Origin: Idiomarina aquatica
GTDB taxonomy: Bacteria > Pseudomonadota > Gammaproteobacteria > Enterobacterales > Alteromonadaceae
DNA: 64,000 bases
NCBI RefSeq assembly: GCF_003987185.1
Contig: NZ_PIPS01000001.1
Coordinates: forward strand, 1 to 64,000
Direction: 5' to 3'
The notes below the pieces were generated by a model. The model did not search any database, was not told the DNA's origin, and saw nothing but the letters and a program-made list of their open reading frames with translations. A program made the position numbers and the translations under genes. This document shows, in pieces, positions 18,017 to 26,203 of this stretch; the stretch's first letter is position 1; each line of letters opens with the position of its first letter.

Positions 18017-18055
18017 AGTCTACAGTCTACAGTCTACAGTCTACAGTCTACAGTC
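18017..18055. repeat. Heptanucleotide tandem repeat (TACAGTC)n
   Basis: Five perfect copies of TACAGTC (18021-18055), preceded by a partial AGTC. It lies in the 3' flank of the DUF4238 gene, outside any coding frame. Such short repeats change copy number by slippage. No regulatory target is evident here. Confidence 0.85.
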
Positions 18056-18077
18056 TATTGATTATCGGTTTAGGAGC

Positions 18078-19118
18078 TTATATTGAGGAAGAAGACGTTA
18101 TTAAGCTACTTACTATTTTTTCAATCTCGCTTTTCGACAGAAGGTGAGCATTTTCCTGAATAAGTAAACCTAGTTGTTGTATGTCGTCAGTGTTCTCACT
18201 TGATATAAAATGCTCGTAGGAACACCGGGCGATTTCTCTGCGAATTTCAAGAAAGTCGATATAAATACTGCGATTAACTGACCCAACAAGTATTCTCGAA
18301 GGTGTTAAAGGGAGGAGTATTGCTAGTAATTGGTCTTCTTTATCAAGAAAAGGCTTGTAGGTGCGAGAGCCTGATACTTTAAAAACCAACATCGAATCAC
18401 CTAAGGGGATTGATACTTGTTCAGATGTGATGATGGAGTAGTTTAGTGTTTCATAACGAATTGCTTTGTGTGCTGGAACTAATGATTCCCTCAGGCCAGA
18501 TAAATGACCTGTCTTAATTGAATCCAATAGTCTTTTGGGCGATAGGTTCAAAACCTCGCTTCTGAAATTTTGCGCTATCTGTGTAGCATTTTCTTTCATG
18601 AAAGGGCCTAGTTGAGGCCTTATCAACTCTCGTAGAATGGGAACTTGAGCAGTTGTTGCCCCTAGTTCTCGTATTGCGTTATCTATTATGGTCGGCTCAT
18701 TTACAATTTGATTTTCGACGAGAGCTACTAAAGATTTTTCGTCAGATACAAGTTCAACGAGAGTATTCAGCAAACTCTGCCCTGCGCTCATAAAGGAAAG
18801 CCGTAAATGTCTTGTACGAGCCTCTAGGTGAGCAACAACCATAGCAATGTCTTTAGAAACTGGTTCAGGCGTATCGCTCTGCTGTAAATTTCTGACAATA
18901 CGTCCAATCTTCATTTCCAGCTGAGTGATCGATTCATCAACCTCTGAGTTATTGCCCTCTGAGTAAAAGTATCCCTCAACCCCAACATTTTTTATATTGG
19001 CCTCGAAAGGTTTTGATGACTGGCGGAAGACCCACGTAAAGTGCTCATCGCCATAGCTTTGGCTTTTAAAGCCTCGTTGTAACAACTGAGGGATATAATG
19101 TTGTCTTTTTCCTGACAT
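18078..19118 (-). CDS. DUF4238 domain protein
   Basis: A 346-residue protein starting MSGKRQHYIPQLLQRGF. The HYIPQxxLRxF signature is that of DUF4238, a family found in mobile islands and defence neighbourhoods. The following segments TWVFRQSS, VGVEGYFYS and the late VSGSRTYKPFLDKEDQLLAILLPLTP also fit. The function is unknown. The gene is AT-rich relative to the left flank and not part of an evident operon. Confidence 0.75.
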   Translation of the reverse strand: MSGKRQHYIPQLLQRGFKSQSYGDEHFTWVFRQSSKPFEANIKNVGVEGYFYSEGNNSEVDESITQLEMKIGRIVRNLQQSDTPEPVSKDIAMVVAHLEARTRHLRLSFMSAGQSLLNTLVELVSDEKSLVALVENQIVNEPTIIDNAIRELGATTAQVPILRELIRPQLGPFMKENATQIAQNFRSEVLNLSPKRLLDSIKTGHLSGLRESLVPAHKAIRYETLNYSIITSEQVSIPLGDSMLVFKVSGSRTYKPFLDKEDQLLAILLPLTPSRILVGSVNRSIYIDFLEIRREIARCSYEHFISSENTDDIQQLGLLIQENAHLLSKSEIEKIVSSLITSSSSI

Positions 19119-19256
19119 AAGTAGTCACTATTTATAATAGGGAGCCTCCTATATTCTACGGGCGCATCCCAAACGTGAAATGTTCCTGCGATAAGCTGGC
19201 CGTATATGCGCTGGCGTCATCTACACTAATTACTAATTGAATTACATAAAAACTCG

Positions 19257-19315
19257 AATGTCGGTTCCTTGCTCGCAGCTGACCCTCGGCTTAGTGCCAG
19301 GAGCGGACGTTAACG
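19257..19315. repeat. Dispersed palindromic element, copy a
   Basis: AATGTCGGTTCCTTGCTC, then GCTGACCCTCGGCTTAGTG, then CCAGGAGCGGACGTTAACG. The ends are inverted (GTC.G.T against AGCGGAC), and the element runs straight into a GTTAACG core-like site. It belongs to a family of about ten copies or half-copies in this window. Confidence 0.6.
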
Positions 19316-19395
19316 TCATTGTTCAAAGGTATTAGAACAAGTCCCTCGAGTGCTGGCCCAGCAGAGATGGGGCTACCTGCAGTTACTTGTTAAAG
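19309..19395 (-). other. Possible attC site (degenerate)
   Basis: GTTAACG (19309-19315) abuts the palindromic element. On the minus strand CTTTAAC lies at 19395-19389, just after the stop of the 81-codon frame at 19402. The arrangement (frame, core, about 70 bp, core) is the one seen for the clearer attC sites farther right. Arm complementarity is weak, so this is tentative. Confidence 0.35.
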
Positions 19396-19401
19396 CTTAC
19401 A

Positions 19402-19647
19402 TTAATCCCTAAATAGCTCTCGATTTTTTTGCATTTCGTCATAGATAATCCCTAGCTCATCACTAAGATCGTCTTTACCTAACCTAATACGGTTTCCTAT
19501 CTGGTTCATGCTCCTAGCTGCATTTAAAACTTTATCTGACGATGGCAAGTCATAAATAACGGATAAACGTGAGTACCAGATGATGGACTGTCCTTTTTTG
19601 GAGCAACTCTGATGCAAGCACGAAAAGCTCACTTTGGGCAGAATCAC
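19402..19647 (-). CDS. Short hypothetical frame, possibly a gene fragment
   Basis: An 81-codon minus-strand frame. The C-terminal half (SSDKVLNAARSMNQIGNRIR and ELGIIYDEMQKNRELF) looks like a real helical protein end. The N-terminal part (SCLHQSCSKKGQS) does not. The stop sits directly at the attC-like site, as for cassette genes. It may be the 3' remnant of a longer cassette gene. About 360 bp upstream of it hold no other gene. Confidence 0.35.
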   Translation of the reverse strand: MILPKVSFSCLHQSCSKKGQSIIWYSRLSVIYDLPSSDKVLNAARSMNQIGNRIRLGKDDLSDELGIIYDEMQKNRELFRD

Positions 19648-20009
19648 TCACCTCGGCAGAGATCATTTCGCCCTGATTACGAAGAAAATATTGAGTAATT
19701 CATACCAAAAGACTTCGAAATTCAAGCATTGGTTCTATGACAAACTTGATTAATATCTGGCCGAGTACATAGAGAGAAGCACCTGGGATTATTGATCAAA
19801 AATCAGTGTTCATAAGTTCCCCTTATTGATCACGTTTTTCCCAATAGTGAACGTTAACGCCACCAAATATGTCAATCCTCGGAAAATCTGTCAGTTTTCA
19901 ATAAACGTTGCACGTTATATCTCAGTACTTTTGTTGTCGCAGTCTTTGCACAAAGGTGCGAGCATATGCTATACAAGATTTTGTGCAAACTGAATTCAAT
20001 GGATTGATT

Positions 20010-22169
20010 ATGCTATCTAAAATATCTCTTAAAGGTGTTACAAGTTACTCTCCGACCACGCCTTGTGAAATTATAGACCTTAACAAAAAAGTAAATCTTT
20101 TTTTCGGGTTGAATGGTTCTGGAAAAAGCACTATTGGAAACTACTTGCAGTCTATATCAGAACCTAACTTTTCAGAATGTTCCGTTGAGCCCTATCCTCT
20201 AGAAGCAGAGGTTATTGTCTATAATCAGAAGTTTATTGAAGACAACTTTTACCAGAAACCTAGCCAACAAGGAATATTCACCGTAGGCGAAGAAAATAAA
20301 GAAATTCAAGAAGATATTGAAAAAAAGCTAGTAGAAATTGATGAGCTTGAGTCAAGGTTAAATGAGATTGAAGAAAACGCAAAAAACAATACCTCAGAAA
20401 TTGAAAAGCTTGAAAATCAACTACGAGATAAAGTATGGAAGCACAAAGAACTACAAAAAAGTGATACTTTAAGATTCTGCTATCAAGGAAAAAATACAAA
20501 AGCAAAGTTTTTGGAAGAAGTTTTGAAACATCCAGAGGAGCCTATTAAAAACCTGAAAGAGCTTGATGAATTAGCTAAAAATCTAAGTGATGATACTTTA
20601 CCAAAGCCTCTGCATCGCATTTTAGATTTCCCTATGTCAGCTTTAGAACAAGATCCCGTTTTACAACAAAGCATTGTCGGCTCTGATGACTCTTACCTTT
20701 CTTCACTTGTAGAAACACTAAACAACTCCGACTGGGTTAAAAAAGGAATGGTCTATGTAAATGATCAGGATGATTGCCCTTTTTGTCAAAGAGCCCTGCC
20801 TGATGGGTTTAAGGTACAACTGGAAAAACTCTTTGATGAAACCTACGAACAAAGATTGAATGATTTAGAAAAGCTCAAAAATGATTACCATAATGCAATA
20901 ACTTTGCTTTCTTCAGATGTTGATTCGCTAAGATCGATAGACGAGAATAGACTGACTACGTTACTTGAACTACTTGAAAGTGAGGTAGAAAGCAACGTTA
21001 GAAAGATAGATTCAAAAATTAGTAGTCCTAGCAAAACTGTACAGCTAAAAAACACTGCAACGATAATTAACGAGATCAATGAGATTGTCTCAGAGTTAAA
21101 CGAAGAAATTCAGGAGTTTAACGCACGCCTTAACGATAAGGAAAAGTACAAAGGAGAAATTAGGGATAACTACTGGAGGAATATTTTCGATGTAAATAGA
21201 TCTGCGATAGAGATTTTCAATGAAAAAAAGCAGTCAAAAAATAATGAATTATCTGCTCTAAGATGCGAATACAAAAAAGTAAAAGTAAAGAAAAATGAAT
21301 CTAAAATTGAATTAACAAAACTTCAAGAACATTCTTCAGGTGCTCAGCTGTCGATATCGGTAATAAATACGCAACTAAAATCTCTAGGTATAACTAGCTT
21401 TTCTATAGTCCCATCCCCTGAAGATCAGGGTTTGTACAGAATATCCCGTCAAAACTCGTCTGAAGAGGAAGTCTACGCAACGCTTAGTGAAGGTGAAAAA
21501 ACTCTCCTTACCTTTTTATATTTTATAGAATCCTGCTACGGTTCGAAAAACAAAGATGAGGCTGTCGTCCTTAATAATAGGATCATTGTAATTGACGATC
21601 CGATATCGAGTTTATCGCATAATTTCGTATTTGACATTGCATCGATTATCCACCATAAAATTATTTGTGAGAATTTCCGTCAAGTTTTCGTGCTGACTCA
21701 TAACATGTATTTTTTCCATGAACTGCTTCTGTTGAGAAGCCCTGTTCCTACTAATAATATCAATGATTATAATCTTTTCAGAGTTTCAAAATCAGACTAC
21801 TCATCAGTTCAAAAAATGGAAAGGAACAGTCTACAAAATGATTATCAAACATATTGGCAAATTGTAAGAGATTGCCGTGATGGATTAATGAGTAGCAACA
21901 TGCTTCCGAATGCAATGAGAAATATCCTTGAGCATTATTTCAATTTCATTCATAACAAAGGAAAACTGAAGACAACCCTTGAAGAGCTTGGCGAAGAAGT
22001 CGTAGAGTTCAAACCGTTTTTTAGATTTGTAAGCAGAATGTCTCACTCAGATGCTGTTAACCTTTTTGACACAGGGGCATTACCTAAAGACAAATATCTA
22101 GAAACATTTGAAGAAATATTCAGAAGGACAGGATTTCACGATCATTACAAGCATATGATGGAAGATTAA
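20010..22169 (+). CDS. RloC/PrrC-like AAA ATPase anticodon nuclease
   Basis: 719 residues from ATG 20010; an in-frame TTG at 19908 is less likely. It is an SMC/Rad50-like ABC ATPase. Walker A is GLNGSGKST near residue 40. Long coiled coils flank a zinc-hook-like CPFC at about 256-259. The signature LSEGEKTLLTF, Walker B IIVIDDPISSL and a histidine at THNMYFF complete the head. The C-terminal part has R637-x3-E641 (RNILE) and H679 (MSHSD), matching the R-E-H triad known for PrrC/RloC tRNA anticodon nucleases. Such proteins cleave tRNA after DNA damage or phage attack and block phage growth. The gene stands alone. An AAA_13 protein without nuclease activity is the alternative. Confidence 0.75.
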   Translation: MLSKISLKGVTSYSPTTPCEIIDLNKKVNLFFGLNGSGKSTIGNYLQSISEPNFSECSVEPYPLEAEVIVYNQKFIEDNFYQKPSQQGIFTVGEENKEIQEDIEKKLVEIDELESRLNEIEENAKNNTSEIEKLENQLRDKVWKHKELQKSDTLRFCYQGKNTKAKFLEEVLKHPEEPIKNLKELDELAKNLSDDTLPKPLHRILDFPMSALEQDPVLQQSIVGSDDSYLSSLVETLNNSDWVKKGMVYVNDQDDCPFCQRALPDGFKVQLEKLFDETYEQRLNDLEKLKNDYHNAITLLSSDVDSLRSIDENRLTTLLELLESEVESNVRKIDSKISSPSKTVQLKNTATIINEINEIVSELNEEIQEFNARLNDKEKYKGEIRDNYWRNIFDVNRSAIEIFNEKKQSKNNELSALRCEYKKVKVKKNESKIELTKLQEHSSGAQLSISVINTQLKSLGITSFSIVPSPEDQGLYRISRQNSSEEEVYATLSEGEKTLLTFLYFIESCYGSKNKDEAVVLNNRIIVIDDPISSLSHNFVFDIASIIHHKIICENFRQVFVLTHNMYFFHELLLLRSPVPTNNINDYNLFRVSKSDYSSVQKMERNSLQNDYQTYWQIVRDCRDGLMSSNMLPNAMRNILEHYFNFIHNKGKLKTTLEELGEEVVEFKPFFRFVSRMSHSDAVNLFDTGALPKDKYLETFEEIFRRTGFHDHYKHMMED

Positions 22170-22399
22170 TTAGCTGCCGCTCATTTTAAACATTATCTAT
22201 TTGGCAATGAGCGCATGTGCTGACACACATCTTCCCAGTTGCCAAAACGATAACGTTGATATTTTCTGACAAGAACCGTTTTACGCTTCATATCAGTTAC
22301 CTCGCATATCATGCGACAGTGAAGACCACTGACAATCCTTGTAAACCATTTACAAGCGGTAATTGGATTAAAGGTTGTGATAATTTGAGCGGCAGCTAA
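22170..22399. mobile_element. 230-bp element with 14-bp perfect terminal inverted repeats
   Basis: TTAGCTGCCGCTCA (22170-22183) is repeated inverted as TGAGCGGCAGCTAA (22386-22399). The left end begins at the base after the RloC-like stop codon. The interior encodes a minus-strand frame containing MKRKTVLVRKYQ and FGNWEDVCQHMR. That frame has no recognised family. The size and ends resemble a MITE, but a large attC-like fold or cassette is also possible, since the right end reads AGCTAAC. Confidence 0.55.
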
Positions 22400-22589
22400 C
22401 TTCGATATTACCATTATTTGTGAAATAAATGAAGTATATTGACCCTGAAATCAGTTGTACCTATAACTAGAATTTTCGGGCTCAACTAATTTATTAGATC
22501 CACCATTGTGCTCAAACCGCTACTTGAGCCAGTGAGGCTGATTTTAGTATCTAAATTTGAAGATAGTTAATCTTGTTTCATTTCGCACG

Positions 22590-22645
22590 AACGTCCGCAA
22601 TTCGCTCACAGTAGGCTATCAGGTTAGTGCCAGGAGAGAACGCTG
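22590..22645. repeat. Dispersed palindromic element, copy b
   Basis: AACGTCCGCAATTCGCTC, ACAGTAGGCTATC, then GTTAGTGCCAGGAGAGAACG. It has the same plan as the other copies, with a degraded right arm (GAGAGAAC instead of GAGCGGAC). It lies just downstream of the HEPN-motif gene at 22682. Confidence 0.6.
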
Positions 22646-22681
22646 ACTCTGCACTCTGAGATAAATTCGAAACGCAACTTA

Positions 22682-23617
22682 TCATGGCTGGACTTTGTTA
22701 GGGGAGTCTGCATCAGTTTCCAGTGCTTGCGATACATAATTAACTAGAGATATTGTCTTTAAACTATTAACCTGACTTCCGTAGTCTAGTGACTCTCCAT
22801 GCAATACCATATGCCTATTAAGCAGATTAAACCCCTCTCCTCGCTCGTGCTCTGAGGCGCCTATTGGAGTGCTTGCTGCCAATGGGCTTAATAGTGCGGC
22901 TTTGTATGTGTCCGCGGCTACTTGTTCGACATAGATCGCTGTACGAGGCTTTTTGTCTTTATTCATAAATAAGTATTGATCGACTACTTCTTTACATATT
23001 CCATCTGTTTGAGCGAGCAAAACAGGGATTGATAAGAAATAGTCTCCGTTGCGATGCGCCTTGAATGCCGAAGCTATGATATGCGACCTATGAGGGAATT
23101 GAGCATTAAAGGAATTTTCTATTTCGTCTAACTGACTTTCGAAATACTCTACAAGTACTTCCTCAACCTCATCGATTTCGCCACTTGAGAGTGCGTTCTT
23201 TATTTCCCATAGACTAGGAAGCGGCATATTGAAATCTAAATACCAACCATATTGAGCTAGCAATAGCAGAGCTTCCTGTATTTTGGGAGGAAGGTCTCGA
23301 AAAGAACCCTGTAATTCGTCAAAAGCGGGGGTAATAATGCCTTTGAGAGATTTCTGGTATTGCTGTATTTGCTTTGTAAAAGGGCTTAAGTCAGGAACTT
23401 GATAATTAGGTATTTTTATACCTTCAAACGCATTCTGTAATTTCCTTTGCTGCGCCAAGAAAGGCTCCAAGTGAGCCTTGAGCATTCTCTCCGCATCAAT
23501 AGTTGGGGGCAAGGTCTTTTCTAAGGCTCTCTGAGCTTCCATAACTGGTTTCAGCTGTTCCTGAAGACGATTTGATATTTGCTCCCATTGCTTGAGGTGT
23601 TTCTCAAGCCCATCCAT
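22682..23617 (-). CDS. HEPN-motif protein with long N-terminal helical region
   Basis: 311 residues from ATG 23617, with AAAGGGAACGTA upstream. Upstream in-frame ATGs at 23632 and 23806 lack ribosome sites. Residues 1-120 are heptad-like and charged (LKQWEQISNRLQEQLKPV), probably coiled coil. The C-terminal part has NRHMVLHGESLDYG, giving an R268-x4-H273 pattern plus HG, as in HEPN RNases, and then NSLKTISLVNYV, typical of abortive-infection HEPN proteins. A toxin or RNA-cleavage role is inferred from the motif and the defence-rich setting. Confidence 0.55.
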   Translation of the reverse strand: MDGLEKHLKQWEQISNRLQEQLKPVMEAQRALEKTLPPTIDAERMLKAHLEPFLAQQRKLQNAFEGIKIPNYQVPDLSPFTKQIQQYQKSLKGIITPAFDELQGSFRDLPPKIQEALLLLAQYGWYLDFNMPLPSLWEIKNALSSGEIDEVEEVLVEYFESQLDEIENSFNAQFPHRSHIIASAFKAHRNGDYFLSIPVLLAQTDGICKEVVDQYLFMNKDKKPRTAIYVEQVAADTYKAALLSPLAASTPIGASEHERGEGFNLLNRHMVLHGESLDYGSQVNSLKTISLVNYVSQALETDADSPNKVQP

Positions 23618-23836
23618 TACGTTCCCTTTCATTATTACGAAACCCTTTGATTCCTGCCGCTCATTGTAACCGGAGCTTGAGCGCAGCCGAGGAGACCAAA
23701 AGCGGTACTCCTTCTGAAAAAAGAAATAGCTTTTTCTGTATTCATAACTCTCCCTGAAATCTAACAGCGTACTAAGTCGACCTTGCATGATCGGCTTCTC
23801 CCGCAAATTAGACTACCTTGTAAGGTCAAAAAATCC

Positions 23837-23896
23837 AATGTCTGCTTCTCGCTCACAGCCGACTATCGGCTTGGTGCCAAAAGCGGATCTTCAACG
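23837..23896. repeat. Dispersed palindromic element, copy c
   Basis: AATGTCTGCTTCTCGCTC, ACAGCCGACTATCGGCTTGG, then TGCCAAAAGCGGATCTTC. This is one of the most complete copies and includes an inner stem AGCCGA-CTA-TCGGCT. Its right end joins the CTTCAACG core of the following attC-like site. Confidence 0.65.
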
Positions 23897-24000
23897 CTGC
23901 CATCACCCGTAACTGACCAGAGTGCCTTTTGTATTAAACTGGCGCTCGCGCCAAGCACAAAAGGCGCGGCGGGAAGGCATCGGGTGGATGGTTTTGTTAC
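23889..24000 (-). other. Possible attC site of the HEPN cassette
   Basis: On the minus strand the stop of the 24-kb HEPN gene runs into TTGTAACAAAACC. Imperfect inverted arms follow (CCATCACCCG at 23900-23909 against CGGGTGGATGG at 23981-23991), and the site ends in GCGTTGAAG next to the palindromic element. The outer core pair TGTAAC/GTTGAAG is imperfect. Confidence 0.4.
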
Positions 24001-24632
24001 AAATCGGCTTCGCATATTGGAAAACGAGACCCATTTTGGTCAAACTCTATTGCCTTCTCGAAAACCATTTTCACTTCATTTCGGATCGGTTTATAAAAAA
24101 ACTTATTCCCCAACAAAACCAAGCAATTATTGTCGATGTCGAGTAGCTTAAAAATATGCCCGATGGGATCATCTGCCAATGTGTGGTCGTCAACTATTGA
24201 GCTAGGGAAGAACATACCAGCTTCGTTCTCTAATAAGTAACCATCTAATCGCTCATCGAAATGTTCCCAAGCGTTTCGCAAATCCCGGTTGTACAAAGGG
24301 GAAGACTCATTGAGGCCAAAGGCACCACAGAGCTTCTTTCCACGATTTATTCTTAGCTTATTTTGCTGAGCTTCTTTCTTCTTACCTTTTGGCGATGGCC
24401 AGAAGTACCTTGAAAGTGCAGCAGCATGACCAACAGCCTCTTGTACTATCGAAACAAGATAATCAGGAGTTACATCCTGAGTTTTAAAGTGCTCAAACCT
24501 ATCAAAGGATTCCAAACAGCGCCCTGCTGAGTATAGGATCGAGTGTATATAAAACGATTCATGGGGAAAATGGATTCCACCACATTCATTAGCTATACGT
24601 TCTGCCCTTTGTTCTTTTTCTCCTAAATCCAT
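23997..24632 (-). CDS. HEPN-like protein (RNxxxH motif)
   Basis: 211 residues. Several helices precede YNRDLRNAWEHFDERLDGY, with R119-N120 and H124 matching the RNxxxH signature of HEPN domains. The pattern RNAWEHFDERxD recurs in uncharacterised HEPN proteins of mobile islands. No nucleotidyltransferase partner is next to it. The gene ends inside an attC-like site, so it is probably an integron-type cassette. RNase activity is inference. Confidence 0.55.
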   Translation of the reverse strand: MDLGEKEQRAERIANECGGIHFPHESFYIHSILYSAGRCLESFDRFEHFKTQDVTPDYLVSIVQEAVGHAAALSRYFWPSPKGKKKEAQQNKLRINRGKKLCGAFGLNESSPLYNRDLRNAWEHFDERLDGYLLENEAGMFFPSSIVDDHTLADDPIGHIFKLLDIDNNCLVLLGNKFFYKPIRNEVKMVFEKAIEFDQNGSRFPICEADL

Positions 24633-24796
24633 AGCCTGAGCTTCCTCAAGAGTTGTAACAATCTTAATTTACGAGCGATTCGGTCGTTTTTCTACCGCGA
24701 ACCGTCTTAACTTTCTACTTAATGAATTTTTATTATATTAGATAACTTATTGCTACAAATAGCTTTATGCCTTCAAAGCCCAAATTGCTTTGGGAT

Positions 24797-24820
24797 AAAA
24801 ACGAGCAAATCGCTCGTTTT
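24797..24820 (-). terminator. Hairpin terminator downstream of the 24913 gene
   Basis: AAAAACGAGC-AAATC-GCTCGTTTT forms a stem of at least nine pairs. On the minus strand it is followed by a T run, fitting an intrinsic terminator for the hydrolase and membrane-protein pair. Confidence 0.55.
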
Positions 24821-24873
24821 CCTGACTATACGAGAAACTTGCAAATGGACAGCCGATCAGGGAAAAGGTCGAG

Positions 24874-24910
24874 CGTCTGCAAATCGCTCCTAGCAGACTA
24901 ACAGTCTCCT
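24874..24910. repeat. Dispersed palindromic element, partial copy
   Basis: GTCTGCAAATCGCTCCTAGC followed by AGACTAACAG resembles the left arm and centre of the dispersed palindrome (GTCCGCTTCTCGCTC, AGACTATC). The right arm is missing. Confidence 0.35.
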
Positions 24911-24912
24911 TA

Positions 24913-25221
24913 TCAATAACTCTGAATAACACGAAATAGCTTCTTAGTAAGACCAACACATAGCATTGTCATGACCGTAACAACGAAGAACTGCCCAAAC
25001 ATTTGAAGTGCGAACTTGGGCCAAAAGTTAATTTCTTCCGTGAAAAGTGGATGCCAAACGTATATCAACGTTAAGCTCCCCGGGAAGAGTAACACCTTGG
25101 TGCCAGGCATAGGGCCGCCGAGAACGTCGTATAAATTCCAACTCAACGCAAAGGTCACTGCGCCAACAACGACTGAGATTAACCCTGCCCATACCGCAAT
25201 AGTTCGCGTTTTGGTTTTCAT
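24913..25221 (-). CDS. Hypothetical three-helix membrane protein
   Basis: 102 residues starting MKTKTRTIAVWAGLISVVVG. Three hydrophobic segments are near 8-30, 40-57 and 68-90, with a basic end. Its ATG shares one base with the stop of the hydrolase gene (TAATG), so the two are translationally coupled. No family is recognised. Confidence 0.6.
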   Translation of the reverse strand: MKTKTRTIAVWAGLISVVVGAVTFALSWNLYDVLGGPMPGTKVLLFPGSLTLIYVWHPLFTEEINFWPKFALQMFGQFFVVTVMTMLCVGLTKKLFRVIQSY

Positions 25222-25967
25222 TATGAATCAACTCGACAGCCGGTGCCGTTCAGGAAATTAGCGATAACGTGAGTAATTTCGTCTTTAAGCCATTCGGGAC
25301 CATAATCCGTCATGTCGTTGTGACGAGACTCTGGTATTGCTGTGACGCATATACCGTATTCTTTTGCCTCATTCTTTGTAGGCAATACGCCGTCGTCAGC
25401 TGGGTAATCACTACCTCGAATGGAGAGGACACTGACATCGTCTCTTCTGGGAAGTGGAACACGCCGATGATCCAGTGTGATAACGGTGTCGATGTAGTCC
25501 TTGCCGTCATTTGCAAGCCAGGAAGAAATATCCCCACCATTTGAATGACCAATAAGCAGTAAATCATTGAAGTTATATTTTTTATATGTAGGTGCCAAAT
25601 TGTGTTTTACGAAGTCGAGTGTTTCGGCGCCTCTCATCCAGTTCTCTCTTCGCGTTTCATATAAATTACCCGCTACCGACAACGGGGGATCGTTCTCTAA
25701 CTCATGCCCAATTGCTACCACCATATAACCGAGGTCGTTTAGTTGCTTGGACAGAAAAGTGTATTTTGTATGCGATACGCCATAACCAGCGCTGAGTAAT
25801 GCCACCGGGCACTTTTGAGTCTCATCGCAATTTTCCTTCAGATTAGGGTACGAGACTTCTATTGGGATATGCCGGTCTCTGGATTTATCGTAAATCGTAT
25901 CGCCTGCGAAGCTTAAAGCACTGAAAAGTAAACTTGCGCATAATATGAGGAGTTTCAAATTTATCAT
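25221..25967 (-). CDS. Exported alpha/beta hydrolase
   Basis: 248 residues with a signal peptide (LLILCASLLFSALSFAG). The nucleophile elbow is GHSNGG. An aspartate near TLDHR or the later RGSDYPADD and the histidine in ESRHNDM complete the probable triad. GYGVSHTKYTFLSKQL precedes the oxyanion region. Weak relatives are platelet-activating-factor acetylhydrolase or dienelactone hydrolase types. The substrate is unknown. It is coupled to the small membrane protein downstream, and its start lies where a HAD gene fragment ends. Confidence 0.75.
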   Translation of the reverse strand: MINLKLLILCASLLFSALSFAGDTIYDKSRDRHIPIEVSYPNLKENCDETQKCPVALLSAGYGVSHTKYTFLSKQLNDLGYMVVAIGHELENDPPLSVAGNLYETRRENWMRGAETLDFVKHNLAPTYKKYNFNDLLLIGHSNGGDISSWLANDGKDYIDTVITLDHRRVPLPRRDDVSVLSIRGSDYPADDGVLPTKNEAKEYGICVTAIPESRHNDMTDYGPEWLKDEITHVIANFLNGTGCRVDS

Positions 25968-25976
25968 CCTTTATGA

Positions 25977-26067
25977 TTTGATTCTGGGGAATGGCGCGTT
26001 TTACAAACGGCGTAAACGTATCACAGTGTGTGATGGTGCCATCAAAATCGAATAAGGCAATGTCCAT
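25977..26067 (-). pseudogene. HAD-IB hydrolase, N-terminal fragment
   Basis: MDIALFDFDGTITHCDTFTP is an unmistakable HAD motif I (DxDGT with the nucleophile aspartate) of the phosphoserine-phosphatase-like IB subfamily. After about 30 residues the homology stops and the frame reads through the ribosome site of the hydrolase gene. The remaining 170 or so residues of the enzyme are missing, so a deletion or insertion joined it to the hydrolase unit. Confidence 0.7.
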
Positions 26068-26203
26068 ATTTATCCAGTCGCCCTATACTTTATACGTTTC
26101 ACTATGTAACCTCTTCCGGCTGCCGGAGTCACCCCATTGGAACGTTTTGAAAACGAACGATTACGGCAGAGTTCTTTATAAACTCCCGATACAGGCCACC
26201 AGC

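Noticed and set aside
23783-24151. Plus-strand frame of 122 codons opposite the HEPN gene
   Set aside because: It spans the palindromic element and the antisense of the HEPN gene. The composition is not protein-like.
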